46,122 nucleotides of DNA. It comes from Pezizomycotina sp. ARF18. Its lineage: Eukaryota > Ascomycota. The stretch is from contig AZLU01000289.1 in assembly GCA_002224055.1 (NCBI GenBank), positions 1-46,122 on the forward strand, read 5' to 3'. This document shows positions 12,751 to 25,208 of the stretch, in pieces (position 1 is the first letter of the stretch; every line of letters starts with the position of its first letter). A program made the translations under genes and the position numbers. Below the pieces are notes generated by a model. It had not been told where the DNA came from. It was given only the letters and a program-made list of their open reading frames with translations, and did no database searches.

Positions 12751-14371
12751 ATGGTGGGCCCCCTTCGCATAGTCATGAAATATATTGGTCGGAGAAAGAT
12801 ACCCTGCGTCCCATCGTGCCGCTTCCTTGATCAAGTCCGGGAAGCGCTGTATCCCTTTAAACTCAAAAGGAGGAAGTTAAAACTCTCCGCGCCGGCGCAC
12901 CCACATGCATCTAGGAAGTACCGCTAGTACAAATAAACCGTACGGTTATAGAAGGAGTAGAGGAGGGATGGCGTCTCAGCAGGCTCAAATTTGAACGCGA
13001 ACGTTTTCTATTTTCCTCTTTTATCAGTTTAATTCATCCTATTACTTTGCTTCAAACTTAGATATATTTCTTACTTTCTTTCTTTTTTTCTTCCTGTTTT
13101 CGTCCTCCTTTTAAGATTGCCCTAATTTATCTTTCATTTCTATCAATTTATATATCGTCCGTTCTAACACGAGATGTTGATGCGAGAATTGCTTCGTCGA
13201 GATTTGTACTTTGCTCTTGCTTAAAAGGTCTGTGTTAACGTTTTCTGATATATATACATTTATTAGGAACTTTATTACTATAAATCTTACATACTCTTTT
13301 ATCAATTTTGAGCTATAAAACTTTAATTGGATATTTATTGGAATAATAACATACTATAGTACTGTAAACCAAAATTTTCTATCGACAGCGGATAGGTCCT
13401 TATATAATAATATCATGAGCTTGGACAAAGTAAGTTTAGTAATTAGAGATTTAGGCCGTGCAGGTCAAGGTTAGTACCCAATTCGTCTCGGAGAAGACTC
13501 TTTCTACTAATAAAGACCAAAAATCGTGAGCTTAAATGCTTAATTGGGTCCGAAATCCCTAGGAACAAAACCCGATAGAGGACGTGAGAATAACCATGAT
13601 GCCCTCGCAAAGTCGGCACTTCAACTGTTTAAGCCGACAAAAAGTAGCTTTTTGTAATAGGAAAATGTTTTAAATAGTGTTTGAACTCTGTTAGCTCCCT
13701 GAGGTTTTGTAGTAAGGCTGCGCCGTTAGCACTATGTAAATAGCACGACGAAACCACAGGAAGCGGCTAAAATCAACGGGAGGCGACATGCACAAACGTT
13801 AACCGTGCAGATCGTGGGTGCATGCCGCACGCGCATGTTACGTTGATTCCACCCACAATATGTCGGAGGAAGCGTATTACTCGGCCTAGTAACTCATGCA
13901 TTAATTCTACTAAAAACCGAAGGATTAAAGAATCACTGCGACAAACCTCGAAGCCATGATCAATAATCGCAACTTACTTCCCTTAGATGCCTTTTGCCGG
14001 CGCACATCCCGTGCTATGCAGCTAATATTCGCTGAAACACGGCCCAATCGCTGTTGCGCCATGATGCATAACCCGCCATGCGCGGCCGTTTCGTCGGAAG
14101 TAGTGGTCTCTCCCGGCATTGCAGAGTGAAGCAGTGATCTGAAGCAATATCTGTCGTTTCGCACTTTTTGATATAGCCCGAAGAAGTTTCCCCTAGGTAA
14201 TAACGCGCAGTGGGAGTATGAAGATATTAGTTAGTCCCTCAAGACCACATCAATACGACCTCGACACCACCCACGATCAGGTAGTTGCATATCTCTTTCT
14301 AAAAATCCATTCAGTCCACCATCCTTTGTTATACTAGATCATTCCCAATAAGGCACACATTTTCGAGGTTT

Positions 14372-14493
14372 TCTTTTCTTTTCTCTCTTTTTTTTCTTTT
14401 TTTTTTTTCTTTTTTCTTTTTTCTTTTTTTCTTTTTTCTTTTTCTTTTTCTTTTTTCTTTTTTCTTTTTCTTTTTTCCTTTTTTTTTTTTTTT
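14372..14493. repeat. Imperfect TTTTTC pyrimidine tract
   Basis: About 120 bases made almost entirely of T with regularly spaced C residues (T3-7 C units). It is low-complexity DNA with a strong strand asymmetry and is likely to vary in length between isolates. Confidence 0.85.
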
Positions 14494-17400
14494 GAATTTA
14501 TCTAACTTCGTAAACCTAGGTTTTTCCCCCGAACGTCAGGAAGCCAACATATCCCATAGCACTCTGTGAGCTTGATCATCGAACACCTCATGCCTTTTGC
14601 GACTGGGATGCGAGAGATACGACTTGGGCCCAATATCCGACGTCGACACTGTCATGTACTGTTCTTCTCGAGAACAATTGCACCTCCTTTTAGTTGTTTG
14701 GAGTTATGAGGATATAAATAAGGCAATTTAAGTAGTCGGGCGAAGCAGTCGGGCGAAGCGACGGAGATGCGCCGCTGTGAAAGTGCGAACTTTATCACCC
14801 TCCGCGAACGGTACAATCCGCAAGCGAACAGAGTAGAATCAGACGTATAAGTGCTGGTGGCGCGGTCTCGGCGTAGTTCCATGTTGATCTTGGCTCTTTT
14901 GTGAAACCCCGTTGGGCGAAGCGCCCGGAGTGCTCTGGGACAAGGAAAGATGTAATCAACCCCAATTTTGGCAGCCAAACAGCCCCCCAAAGAGGAACTA
15001 AACTCGATCGTCGGAGACCTCGGCGAAGTTTTAATCATCGTCGGACTAATTACCGAATATGCTATTGGAAGATATGTTACCTTCGGCGCTTTTTCTCTCG
15101 CTGCTAGATTCTCTCTATTATAATTCAAAGATGAGTGGAATTACACCATCGACAACTGCGCCATACCTCGATGCGCTTCGTTAAAAAGAATTTACAATAT
15201 TAGGAGCAGCGTCATAACTCGTGCATTAGTAAATATGTGAAATCTCAAAATAGTATCAGTTTTTCCCTCTCTTCATGCATCCTTTGTAAAAGGCCCAGCT
15301 AGCTTCGAATACGTATAAAGCTATGACCATTCGGGCGCCAAGGTCAACTTCATCCAACCTCATTAAGTAGTCGATCTTCTTGTATTTATTGCACCAGTAC
15401 TTTCCTTCTCTTGCGGCCTTTGCAACTCATCTACTTCGACACATAAACATTTTCGACTCTACCTCATTCACATGCGTCACCAACACTCTCCAATTTTAAG
15501 TCTCTAAATCAAAAAGCTCGTATAGAAGATCTGATTTCTACTTAGAAACTTTTAAATCATCCTATAAAAAAATCTACCGACTACTAATTCTTTGAAGCCT
15601 GTCTCAAACACGCTCTCTCTGGAACGAAAAATTCCATTTCATCGTTATCACCCGATTTTCGACACAGGTTTAGTAAATATGTTCTCTTGCGAGCTACCAT
15701 GGGCTGCGATCGTCCTGCCCTTCGCCACTTCACAGTGGCTGTTCACCCAATATGCGTAAAACAGCATCGGCTTAAAGTCGAGGCCCCTCACACAATGCAA
15801 GGACACTCCGAAATCAGTTCACATTTTCTTCGACCCCCCATTTTGATATCGATTGGCTTTTACTAACTGTAACCTCAATCTGCTTTTTCCAAAATATAGA
15901 ATCGACGGATACTATTCCTATAGAGACCGAATTGACAACAACAATAATGTCTTCGACTAACCGACCGCGAGAACAACGCAAATCTCTGGAAATTCGATTC
16001 GCTAACGGCGTGCTAGTACTTCTTCATGGAGCGGATGGAAGGGGAAAGTTTCAGGAAAATCGAGTGCACATTCCGTTAGGAAGTTCCAGGATCAGCCAAG
16101 GTAATCGGATATAGGGGTTCAAGCTACTTAGAAATCCAGAGCCAGCCAATCCGCGGGCGAAGACGTAGGGTTCGCCGTCGACCAACACGGTTACCTGACG
16201 TTGGCGAAAGATACGGGCCACGGCGCGCTGAATGGTATGCGACCCATGCCGCCACCGGCCTCCACACTGACTCCCCTCGATCCATACGGCCAAAAGGATA
16301 GCTAGGTCCTACGGATGGCCCTTCCACAGTGGAATTGGGCGCTGTTTCCATTTCAGCTTAAAAAGCACATCCCACCTCGACTTCCGACGCCCGAGCCCGG
16401 TTCACCCACTGATTCAGACTAGGCTGGATTTTCAATCTTGATCTTGATATTATTTGTAGAATCGGTTATGTTTTTCCAAATCATATGTATTGTACTCATC
16501 CTGTTTCTTCTGCTTTGTTGGTATCGAATTTCTCAATTCTTCTCCATTGCCTTTGCTCTATACTGCTGAGGTTGTGTCCCTTTTCCTTCTCTTTACCCCC
16601 GTCCTTCGTCTTTCGTTCTCTCCATCGCCCCTCCCCGTCCCGTTTTTTTTTTTTTATTCTCGCAGATTTCTTCCTTTTCCTCCTTCATTTTCTCGGTGAT
16701 TCCACGCTTTCCATTTCTTGCTCTTATGTCTTGCGTTGTCCTTCCCGTTTTCGAGTTGCCAGTAAAGATATTTCTCCCATCGTACGACCCATTTCCTTGT
16801 ATGAAATTCTTTATATTTTCATCTTCTGAGTCAGCTGTACTTTCACTTTTAGATTTGCAATTTCTGATTTTTATTGTCATTAAGAAATCCTTTCATATAA
16901 ATTCTTTGTTCATGCAACATCCTGTAGTACCGAAGCCATCTACCTCGCTCTCAGGTTTTATTAGAAAGACTAGCTACGGAATCGGTACGTTTGTACGAAT
17001 GTATGTATACGCGTATTAAGCATGTCGGCAAATCATCATGTCCTAGCTTTCTTCTATTCTCCCTGCTACCAAAATTTCTTATCGCGCGATATATCACCAT
17101 AGAGCTAGAGGCTGATGTTATTAGCCATCAAAAGTCGATAAATGCTATAGCTTTCTAACGTTGTGGCTTGAAATACTAGGTATCTCAGTGCAACGACGAT
17201 GTTCTATAGCCTCCCCGCCATAAACCGAAGACAATGTTGTGTCTAATGCGGTTAAATTCGGCACATAGTAAAAGAGCCACGAGCGCGGCGCGGTCTATGG
17301 TTACACACATTGTCTCGGAGGCCCGGCTTGTCGCAATGACTTTGTTAAAAAAATTTTAAAAAAAAGACTATGCGGATACAGTAAGTAACCATAGGATAAT

Positions 17401-19164
17401 ATCTGAACCGCTTCGGAAGTCATCCGATATATAATTCAATACTTTGTGGACGTTTGTCTCTAACGCGTATGCGGGGTAAAAATTCTGCAAGAAACTACTT
17501 TGCATGTTTAATGTAAAGGAAACATAGCCTTTCCTTCAGTATAGACAGACACCTTGGCGATTAAGCAGTTCGAACGGAACGGCACTTCGAGTTTCGAAGG
17601 CAGTTGAACTGCAGGTGAATGGAAACATCCGGGGAATCCTTAAACAAAGTCTTAGGCTTAAATATGAGCGGCGCCTCTGGTTCTTCCCCGAGTCCCCGCA
17701 GCCGCCGCAAGATCCCTTCCTCACAGATCAGGAAGTCTAGACTCTAGACTAAAAATTACCAGGGAGTTCCTGTCAACTTTAAAATGAACGCGCCTTCATC
17801 TTCACAAAATGACATCTCGATCCGTAGCGGAACGAAAAAAAAAAAAGATGAGGAAGAAAGGAAGGAAGAAAAACAAGAAGCAGATTGGCAGAAAAGTGAT
17901 GTTTGCATATATCATGAAAGAGCCCTGTCCTTGTCTCTCAAGCCCAGGCCTGTTCTTTCCTTTCTCTTTCTCGCTCCATACCATTCTTCGGTCCTGATGT
18001 AACACAGCTTTTCCCTGCGGAATCGAACGAATTAAAATCAACCGACTCTAAAAAAAAAATCGACACTCGAGTCGTACCAAGGCATCCTATCCCCGACAAT
18101 TTTTTCCCCCTACCCCAACCTCTTCATATTTTGAGAAATGAAAAACATCGTCTTTCTCGACCACTCGTCCCAACTGCATGAAATAACAGCGCGTAGGCAG
18201 GCTGCACGTGGGGGAAATATAAGAACACTGATCCTCATTTTTCCGGGATATTTCTCTAACAGCAAATTTCATTTCAAGAGGCTCTAATAGTCTTCGGTAT
18301 TGAATGAAAGATCCAACTCTCTAAGAGCATGTACGTTCCGTATTTGGGTCGACTGTACGTGGGGCCAAAAAGTCAGACAAAAAGTGGGTCCAGCTCCTCC
18401 CGAACGAATACTTAACCCCCAAAAACCTTCAGAATATCTTATTCGCTCAACTTACAATACCGGTAAGTAAATAAAATTCTCCGCTTAGGAAGGGAAGGGA
18501 AGGGAAAGGGCCGTGCAGCACACCATTTCCCGTTTTTGCCTCTGGTTTGTACTTCATCCCTACGCCTTCCCTTGCTGAAAAGTAGTGTGGAGGCTCCTAA
18601 AGACGAAAAAATAAATAAATAAATAAACTTCCTAGGTAGGCCAAAACACGTCAATAGCGGTGATGATTACCTTGTTTCTCATTGGCTTGAAGGATATCTC
18701 GAAAATGAGGCTTCTGTAAATCGTTTTGTTGTTCTCTGAAAAGCTAGCTTTTGCATTATCGTTCACAGATTCCAACATCTTGTGTCTATATTGTTATAAA
18801 GTTGGTTATACTCGGGTGCCGGTAAGCGAAGTTACTGTACGGAAAGATTATTATAGAGATATTAAGTCAAAGTAAAAAGGAGCTCTCGAATAGCTAGGTA
18901 TCTATTCGGTATTTATATTCTCCTTCCGCTCTGTTATTGTTCGATTTTAGGGAACCTTCGCCAGTGGAGAAATAAAATTTAGGGAGGATACTTTCCGACT
19001 TTTCAAACCAGGCCAAATTACTCTCGCGCGGTGGATCCCGGTTCAGCTGGATCTATTCCAGGAAGAAACTCGCGTAAGTCAAGAAGGATATTTACCATTA
19101 GCCAATCACAAAAACAGGATTTTCTCGCCAACAACAAAACACCCCGGCTCAGGAATGATAGCGG

Positions 19165-19193
<29 letters not shown>
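19165..19193. repeat. Poly-A run
   Basis: An uninterrupted run of 29 A residues. It could be a retroposon tail scar, but there is no recognisable element body beside it. Simple slippage is as likely. Confidence 0.8.
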
Positions 19194-19195
<2 letters not shown>

Positions 19196-20157
19196 AACAC
19201 ATGCTAATCAGGCATATGAGTTGGCCAAAATCAAATCTGACCTATCTACCGTACTCAAGTGTTATTTATTGCGATCCATTTTTAGAGGTGCTGTTATCTT
19301 TTATATAGCTATTCGCGTTTATAACAGCTTTGCCTAATTGGTTTGGAATCAATACATGAGAGCCTTCGCGGAAGCCCCCCCGAGTCCCCCGAATACTATA
19401 TTCTTCTATTAGATAATTTGACTACGTATACGTATCGATCGGCTACGAGTTTTTCATTTCTGACCTACTTTACTTGTTTACTTATGAGATGATTTTATAT
19501 CCTTAAATAACAGGGTAAAAAAGGGAACCCCACTTTTCGGACTATTTTATCGCTCGCGATTTGCAAGGATCGACGATAGGTCTCGTCCCCGGTTCGAGCT
19601 GAGTTACTTATCCCACGCAAGTTTTAGACATTTAGCTCTTGCTTGTGAAAGGTATAGAACCCTTTCTGGTATTATAGTAATACTCCAATTAAGAGCCTTT
19701 TTTTGACAACAGCTTTCGTTGCCTATATTCGGCTAAGAGCAGTTCGTTTATAACAACAATATTTCTTTTTTCTTTTTTTTTACTAATTATCTTCTTTAAT
19801 TTCCTACAGTCCTGTCCTTGCTTCCGACAATAACAATAATCGGCAATTGGAGCTTCAAGTACTTAGAGAAAGAAGGTATCGCCTGGCCGTTCTTTCGTAC
19901 CACCCACGACCATTTCTAGGTGAGATGTATGTACAACCCGTGAACTGACTTTCCCCTCATACTTTTGATGTCATTTCTGCGCGATAGTATATATACACAG
20001 TGCTGTGGTATCCATGATTATAATGTGAACGGAAGGGAAAGAAAGAACAGAAATTAGGTAAAAGGCTGTTAGAAGAAAGGGGAAATTGGGTTTCGTGAAT
20101 TTCTTTTTCCCCTGCGATGTATATACAAAGCAGGTTAGGTATTTATTGGTCCACCTA

Positions 20158-20171
20158 GCGCAACGTTGCGC
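20158..20171. repeat. Perfect 14-bp palindrome
   Basis: GCGCAACGTTGCGC is its own reverse complement. It could be a dimeric binding site, but it sits about 650 bases upstream of the oxygenase start and nothing else supports a regulatory role. Confidence 0.35.
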
Positions 20172-20406
20172 AATCTCGACACGAACAGGAAATGGACAGA
20201 CAAGGGCCTCACAAGGACCAACAACCAGAGGAAAAAGCCGCAAGGGTCTTTTCGATTAGTGATAATTTACATTTACCTGCCTGCCATCGTTTCCTTTTTC
20301 TCGCGTTTTATCGAATGGCCCAATTGACGTGATGGAAATCTTCCGGTAAGGAAAGCGACGTATATGATATATACCACTCTGAAATAGAAAAAAAAAAAAT
20401 AACAAG

Positions 20407-20450
20407 CCTTGAGGGAAGCAAGGGAAGACCTTGAGGGAAGCAACGGGAGG
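20407..20450. repeat. 22-bp tandem duplication
   Basis: The unit CCTTGAGGGAAGCA plus eight bases occurs twice head to tail. It lies about 400 bases upstream of the ppo start codon and is purine-rich. Confidence 0.75.
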
Positions 20451-20744
20451 ATTTGCGAGATGTGTATAAATATATTTGTATCTCCATCCTTCCTCGTCTT
20501 TGCTTTCCCTTTTTTTCCTTTCGCATTTCCTTTTTCTCTTCCCTCTCGTGTGCGTATTCTGTTTTCGTTAAATGAGGGTTTTGAGAACTTTTTACTAGTG
20601 GAATCACCCTTCTCCGCTTGCTAATCCCCGTTGTTTTTGCTTTCAGCTGGATATCTCAAGAAAGTGGCGCTAGTAACAGATATCAGCTCACAACGCAACA
20701 CGACTACGCTAATTCTCCCCCATCTCCACACTCTCTCAAATCCG

Positions 20745-20753
20745 TATAAATAG
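20745..20753 (+). promoter_or_regulatory. TATA box of the ppo gene
   Basis: TATAAATAG, 66 bases before the ATG at 20819 and preceded by a CT-rich stretch (20713-20738) of the kind common in fungal core promoters. Spacing fits a short 5' leader. Confidence 0.55.
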
Positions 20754-20818
20754 ACCGATTTGATTCTCTCGAAAACTCTTTTATAAAATAGTCACCCAGT
20801 TTTATTTCTTTAGAGACA

Positions 20819-23800
20819 ATGAAGATGTTCACACGCAGTAAATCCAACGCAGGCGAGGCGAACGGTAAGCCGAAGAAGCGCAGCAGTATCTTCGGCGGAT
20901 TCTCTTCATCGGAGAAGAAGGCGACACCCCCGAGCACCTCCGAAGTTCCTGATGCCGAGCCGAAGCCGGTGCCCTGACGCGGGCCGCGTCCTCTTTCCTC
21001 CCTGACCACAACAGCCACAGGCCCGACGTGGAGAGCATCTTCACGCAGTTCTCCGAGGTCATGCACGCGACGCTGAAGCCTGTTACGTCGTCGGCGGATG
21101 GCCAGCATCACGATCCCAAGAAGGAGAAGAGCAGCATGTGGGAGGACCTGAAGACGTTCGGTATTACGGACTACAAGACGCTCACAGAGGTTATCAAGCA
21201 GAAGGCGACGGGTGCGCTAATAGATGATAAGACGTATATGGTGAGGCAATTATCTTTTTTTCCTGGGTAAATGGAAAGGCCGTGTACTGACTGTAATAAT
21301 GTCTAGATGGAACGTATTATCCAACTCGTAGCCGACCTCCCGCCGGCTCCCAGAACCGGATAAACCTCACGAACGACTTTATCGACCAGCTGTGGAATTC
21401 GCTGCAGCACCCGCCGCTCACTTACCTCGGCGATAAGTACACCTGGCGCCAGCCCGATGGTTCTTATAACGTGAGCGCCTTCTTTTCCTGATTGTTTTAT
21501 ATCTTACGAAGATCGGGTTTGTTGATAGTTTCATCTTTTCAATTTTAGAACATTCAATACCCGCACCTCGGACAAGCGGGCCAGCCGTACGCCAGAAGCG
21601 TCCGCCCGATGCAGATGAGGCAAGGCGCGATGCCGGATGCCGGACTCATCTTTGACAGTAAGCAACAATTATTCTTCTTCGGGCTAGGGAGGCAAGTTAA
21701 CTAATGTTTCATTCGAAATTAGGTGTTATGGCGCGCTACGACTTCAAGCCGCACCCGAACAACGTCTCTAGCATGCTGTTCTACGTCGCTTCGATCATTA
21801 TCCACGGTAAGTAAAAACTGTCACTGTTTTCCGAAACGTAATTGGAAAGAAGCGCTTAAAACTAACACTCATGAATCTCTTAGATATCTTCCGCACCGAC
21901 TTCCGAAACCACGACTACTCCTCGACATCGTCCTACCTCGATCTCGCGCCGCTCTACGGTTCTTCCGAGGAGGAGCTCAGCCTCGTCCGCTCGTTCAAAG
22001 ACGGCAAGCTGAAACCGGACGCGTTCAGCGAGCGCCGCCTGCTCGGTTTCCCGCCGGGCGTGAGCTGCTTGCTCATCATGTTCAACAGGTTCCACAATTA
22101 CGTTGCGAGACGATCGCGCAGATTAACGAGGGTGGCCGCTTTAATCTGCCGATGGGAAGGGAGAACGACCCGGAGGCGCAGAAGAAGAGGGAGAACGATA
22201 TCTTCCAGACTGCTAGGCTGTAAGTGTAATGTTTTCTTAAAGCGGCAGTAATCAAGGAGCGCGTGTAACTAACAATTTGAAACAGGGTTACTTCCGGGCT
22301 GTACATCAACATCATTCTCACTGATTACCTCCGAACCATCGTCAACTTGAATCGCGTTAACTCTACGTGGACGCTCGATCCCCGCGCTAATATGGAGAAA
22401 GCGTTTGGTGTAAGGAACCTCCCATAGTATTTCTCGCAAAAACTACCGCTAATAAGATCTATAGGATGACGGAACCCCCGCGGCGTCGGCAACCAGTCCG
22501 TTGAATTCAACCTCGTCTACCGCTGGCACTCCTCCATCTCCAAGCGCGACGAAGAATGGACCGAAGAATTTTACAAGAAGATCTTCCAGGGCATGGACCC
22601 GCACAAGGTTGACTGGAAGACGCTGCTCATGGGTTTGGGCCGATGGGAACATTCGATCCCGCAGGACCCCGCCGAGCGCACATTCAACGACCTCAAGCGC
22701 CGCCCCGACGGAAAATTCGAGGACGACGACCTCGTTAAGATCCTCCGGGAGTCCATCGAGGACTGCTCCGGCAACTTCGGTGCAAACAACGTCCCGATCA
22801 TCATGAAGGCCGTCGAAATCCTCGGTATTGAGCAGGCGAGGAAGTGGAAGTGTGCCTCGCTCAACGAGTTTAGGAACTTCTTCGGGCTCGCGAGCCACAA
22901 GACATTCGAGGACATTAATCCGGATCCTAAGGTCGCGGAGAATCTTAGGAGGCTCTACGATCATCCGGATTTCGTCGAGTTGTACCCCGGTATTGTCTCC
23001 GAAGCGCGAAGACGCCGATGGTCCCGGGTGTTGGTATCTGCCCGACTTTCACCATCTCCCGCGCCATCTTGTCCGACGCCGTAACACTCGTCCGCGGCGA
23101 CCGCTTCTACACCGTCGATTACACTCCGCGAACTTGACTAACTGGGGCTACTCCGAGGTCGCGTGCGACTTCAATATCAACCAGGGATGCGTCTTCCACA
23201 AGCTCTTCCTCAAGGCATTCCCGAACCACTTTCAAGCACAACTCGATCTACGCGTTCTACCCGCTCACCATCCCCAAGGAGAACCACAAGATCATGACCG
23301 ACCTCGGCAGGGTTAACGATTTCGACTTTGACCCCCGGAGAGACTGCCGAGGAAGGTTCACGTTAGCAGCTACGCGGCGTACAAGACCGTTCAGAACAAC
23401 CAGAATGTTTTCAAGCCCACGTGGGGCAAGGCGTTCGACCATATACTTGGGGGCCACACCTGGTCTCTCTCGGGCGAGACCGAAGAAAACGCCCGCCAGA
23501 AGTCCCAAATGCAAGCCGCGCTCTACCCCGAGGGCTGGCGCAAGCAGGTCTTCGAATTCTACGAGTTCATCACCACGAAGCTCCTGAAAGAAAACGCCTA
23601 CGAGATCGCAAACACGCACATGGTCGACGCCGTCCGCGACGTCATCAACATTGCGCACGCGCACTACGCCGCGACCACGTTCGCCTTCCCATCAAGACCG
23701 CCGACCACCCCCGCGGCGTGTACTCCGAGCAGGAACTGTACCTCCTCCTCGCGGTCGTTTACACCTTCACCTATTCGGACAACGAACCGACGAAGAGCTT

Positions 23801-24600
23801 CGCGCTGCACAAAGCGGCGAAGCAGGTCACTGCGCAGCTGCAGAAGCTGGTGCAGGCGAATATTACCGCGATCAACCGCACGAACTTCATGAAGAACATC
23901 ATGAACTCCGCCGAGGATTCCCACACGCCGCTGCGCAACTCCGGAATCCACACTATCCGCCGCCTGCTCGACGCCGGCAAGACCCCCGAGCAGATCGCGT
24001 GGGAGATCGTACCCACTGCGGCTGCTATGGTCGGTAACCAGGCGCAAGTGTTCTCGCAGATTCTGGACCTGTACCTATCCGACGACTACAAGCACCACCT
24101 CACCGAGATCCACGCGCTGTCCAAATTAAACACCGAAGAAGCAAACACCAAGCTCCGCCGGTACGTCCTCGAAGGTGCCCGCATCGCCGGATCCGCCGGA
24201 ATCGTCCGCGAAGCGGCCACGAACTTCGACATCCAAGACGGCTCCGAATCGCACTCGCTCAACAAGGGCGACGTTGTCTTCGTTAACTGCATGAACGCCG
24301 GAAGGGATGAGTCCAAGTTCCGGATCCGCTTGCCGTTAACCTCACCAGGTCGGAGGAAGACTACATCCAGCTCGGCGACGGCACGCACGAGTGCCTCGGT
24401 AGCGACGCTAGCATCGTAGGTCTGACGGCTATGCTGAAGGTATTCGGTCGCCTGGATAACCTCAGGAGGGCCCCGGCCTTTCGGGTCACCTGAAGTCGCT
24501 GCCGAGAGAAGGCGGATTTAAGACTTACATGAAGGAGGATTGGAGCGCGACCTGGCCGTTCCCGACGACGATGAAGATCCAGTTCGATGGTGGACTGTAA
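20819..24600 (+). CDS. ppo: Psi-producing oxygenase: fatty-acid dioxygenase fused to P450
   Basis: Ppo / linoleate diol synthase family. The N-terminal haem peroxidase-like dioxygenase makes a hydroperoxide of oleic or linoleic acid; the C-terminal P450 domain isomerises it to oxylipins that govern sporulation balance. Seen: a Ser/Lys-rich N-terminus; distal haem histidine in SIIIHDIFRTD (His 21803-21805); LDLAPLYGSSEEEL; the catalytic Tyr and proximal His motif YRWH (22518-22529); ELYPGI; NQGCVFHKLFLKAFPNHF of the P450 part; and the haem-Cys loop GDGTHECLG (24374-24400). The P450 cysteine is kept, which favours a PpoA-like over a PpoC-like enzyme; this is inference. Introns are at 21241-21306, 21471-21548, 21658-21722, 21807-21883, 22220-22285 and 22410-22464. 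Frame breaks of one or two bases occur near 20965, 21340, 22104, 22480, 23003, 23122, 23235, 23345, 23692, 24320 and 24478. Read across them, the protein is full length, about 1,100 residues. Confidence 0.93.
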
Positions 24601-25208
24601 GAAGTTGAAGGGGAGTAAACGGGGAAGTTGCATGAAATTGTTACGATATTATGGAGAGTTGACGTTTAAGTAGAACGTTACAAACAAAAATTTTGCGGCG
24701 GAACTTTTGGGGAGACCTCCGATTGTACTGTCTGGACTATTACAAAGTCTTGATGATAAGCACCATTCTTAGGAATAGTAACTACTAGTAGTAATGAAAT
24801 AATAATGAGAATTAAGAAGTTTAATGCAAATTAATGTCCCTTAAATCGGATTTGAGACTAGATGGTGACGCCGTTAAAGACTAGCACCGCTTTGCTCAGG
24901 AGGTATTAAATCGCGATGCCTTATATTTATTCGCTATGCTGAAATATGAATCGCTAAAGTAACAATACAGATAGAAGAACGCCGGGAAATCAAAAAACAA
25001 AGGGAATATAATGAGCGTAGAAGAGTCGTGGTCGATAGGAATATTGCTAAATAGAAGTTTTTGTGCGAGATGTTGGTAGTACATGAATTCCAGAGCGATA
25101 CGGTATCAACACAAGTTTCAAAGTCGTGATCTTTAACTTTCACTAGTCAGTTGCCAAAAAAAATATCCTTCAATTCTTTCAGAAGGTTTACGGGATGACA
25201 ACTTAAAT
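24601..25208. other. Convergent 3' intergenic region
   Basis: The spacer between the stop codons of ppo (plus) and the RBR ligase (minus). It is AT-rich, with no gene, and should hold both 3' untranslated regions and polyadenylation sites. An AATAATAATGAGAATTAAG-type A/T stretch lies at about 24800-24820. Confidence 0.6.

Larger units (their letters stand above)
11217..20700. other. Long gene-poor interval
   Basis: About 9.5 kb between the minus-strand phospholipase and the plus-strand oxygenase with no gene I can name. It contains the hairpin element at 12134-12247, a possible exon at 12472-12750, a pyrimidine-rich tract at 14372-14493, an AT-rich block at about 13.0-13.4 kb, a 60-codon plus frame at 15932-16114 preceded by a plausible 3' splice site (…AATATAG at 15899), an A run at 19165-19193 and a 22-bp tandem duplication at 20407-20450. 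Open frames around 16.5 kb are only the coding shadow of CT-rich sequence. Confidence 0.5.

Noticed and set aside
12445-12834. 129-codon minus frame opposite the 12.5 kb exon candidate
   Set aside because: It ends in a poly-Lys tail read from the T run, and no domain is visible.
14652-15128. 158-codon minus frame
   Set aside because: No recognisable domain, no intron or promoter signal, and a GGGCGAAGC repeat inside it suggests decayed repeat DNA. Kept out of the gene list but worth a homology search.
16485-17019. Overlapping hydrophobic plus-strand frames of 69-114 codons
   Set aside because: The DNA is CT-rich, so any frame reads Phe, Leu, Ser and Pro. There is no splice context and no family.
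18008-18045. tRNA-like B box on the minus strand (GTTCGATTCC)
   Set aside because: The flanking bases do not form a T stem and there is no A box or acceptor stem at tRNA distance.
23421-23664. Alternative frames over the ppo P450 region
   Set aside because: The conserved Ppo peptides lie in the neighbouring frames. These are shadows exposed by the frame breaks.
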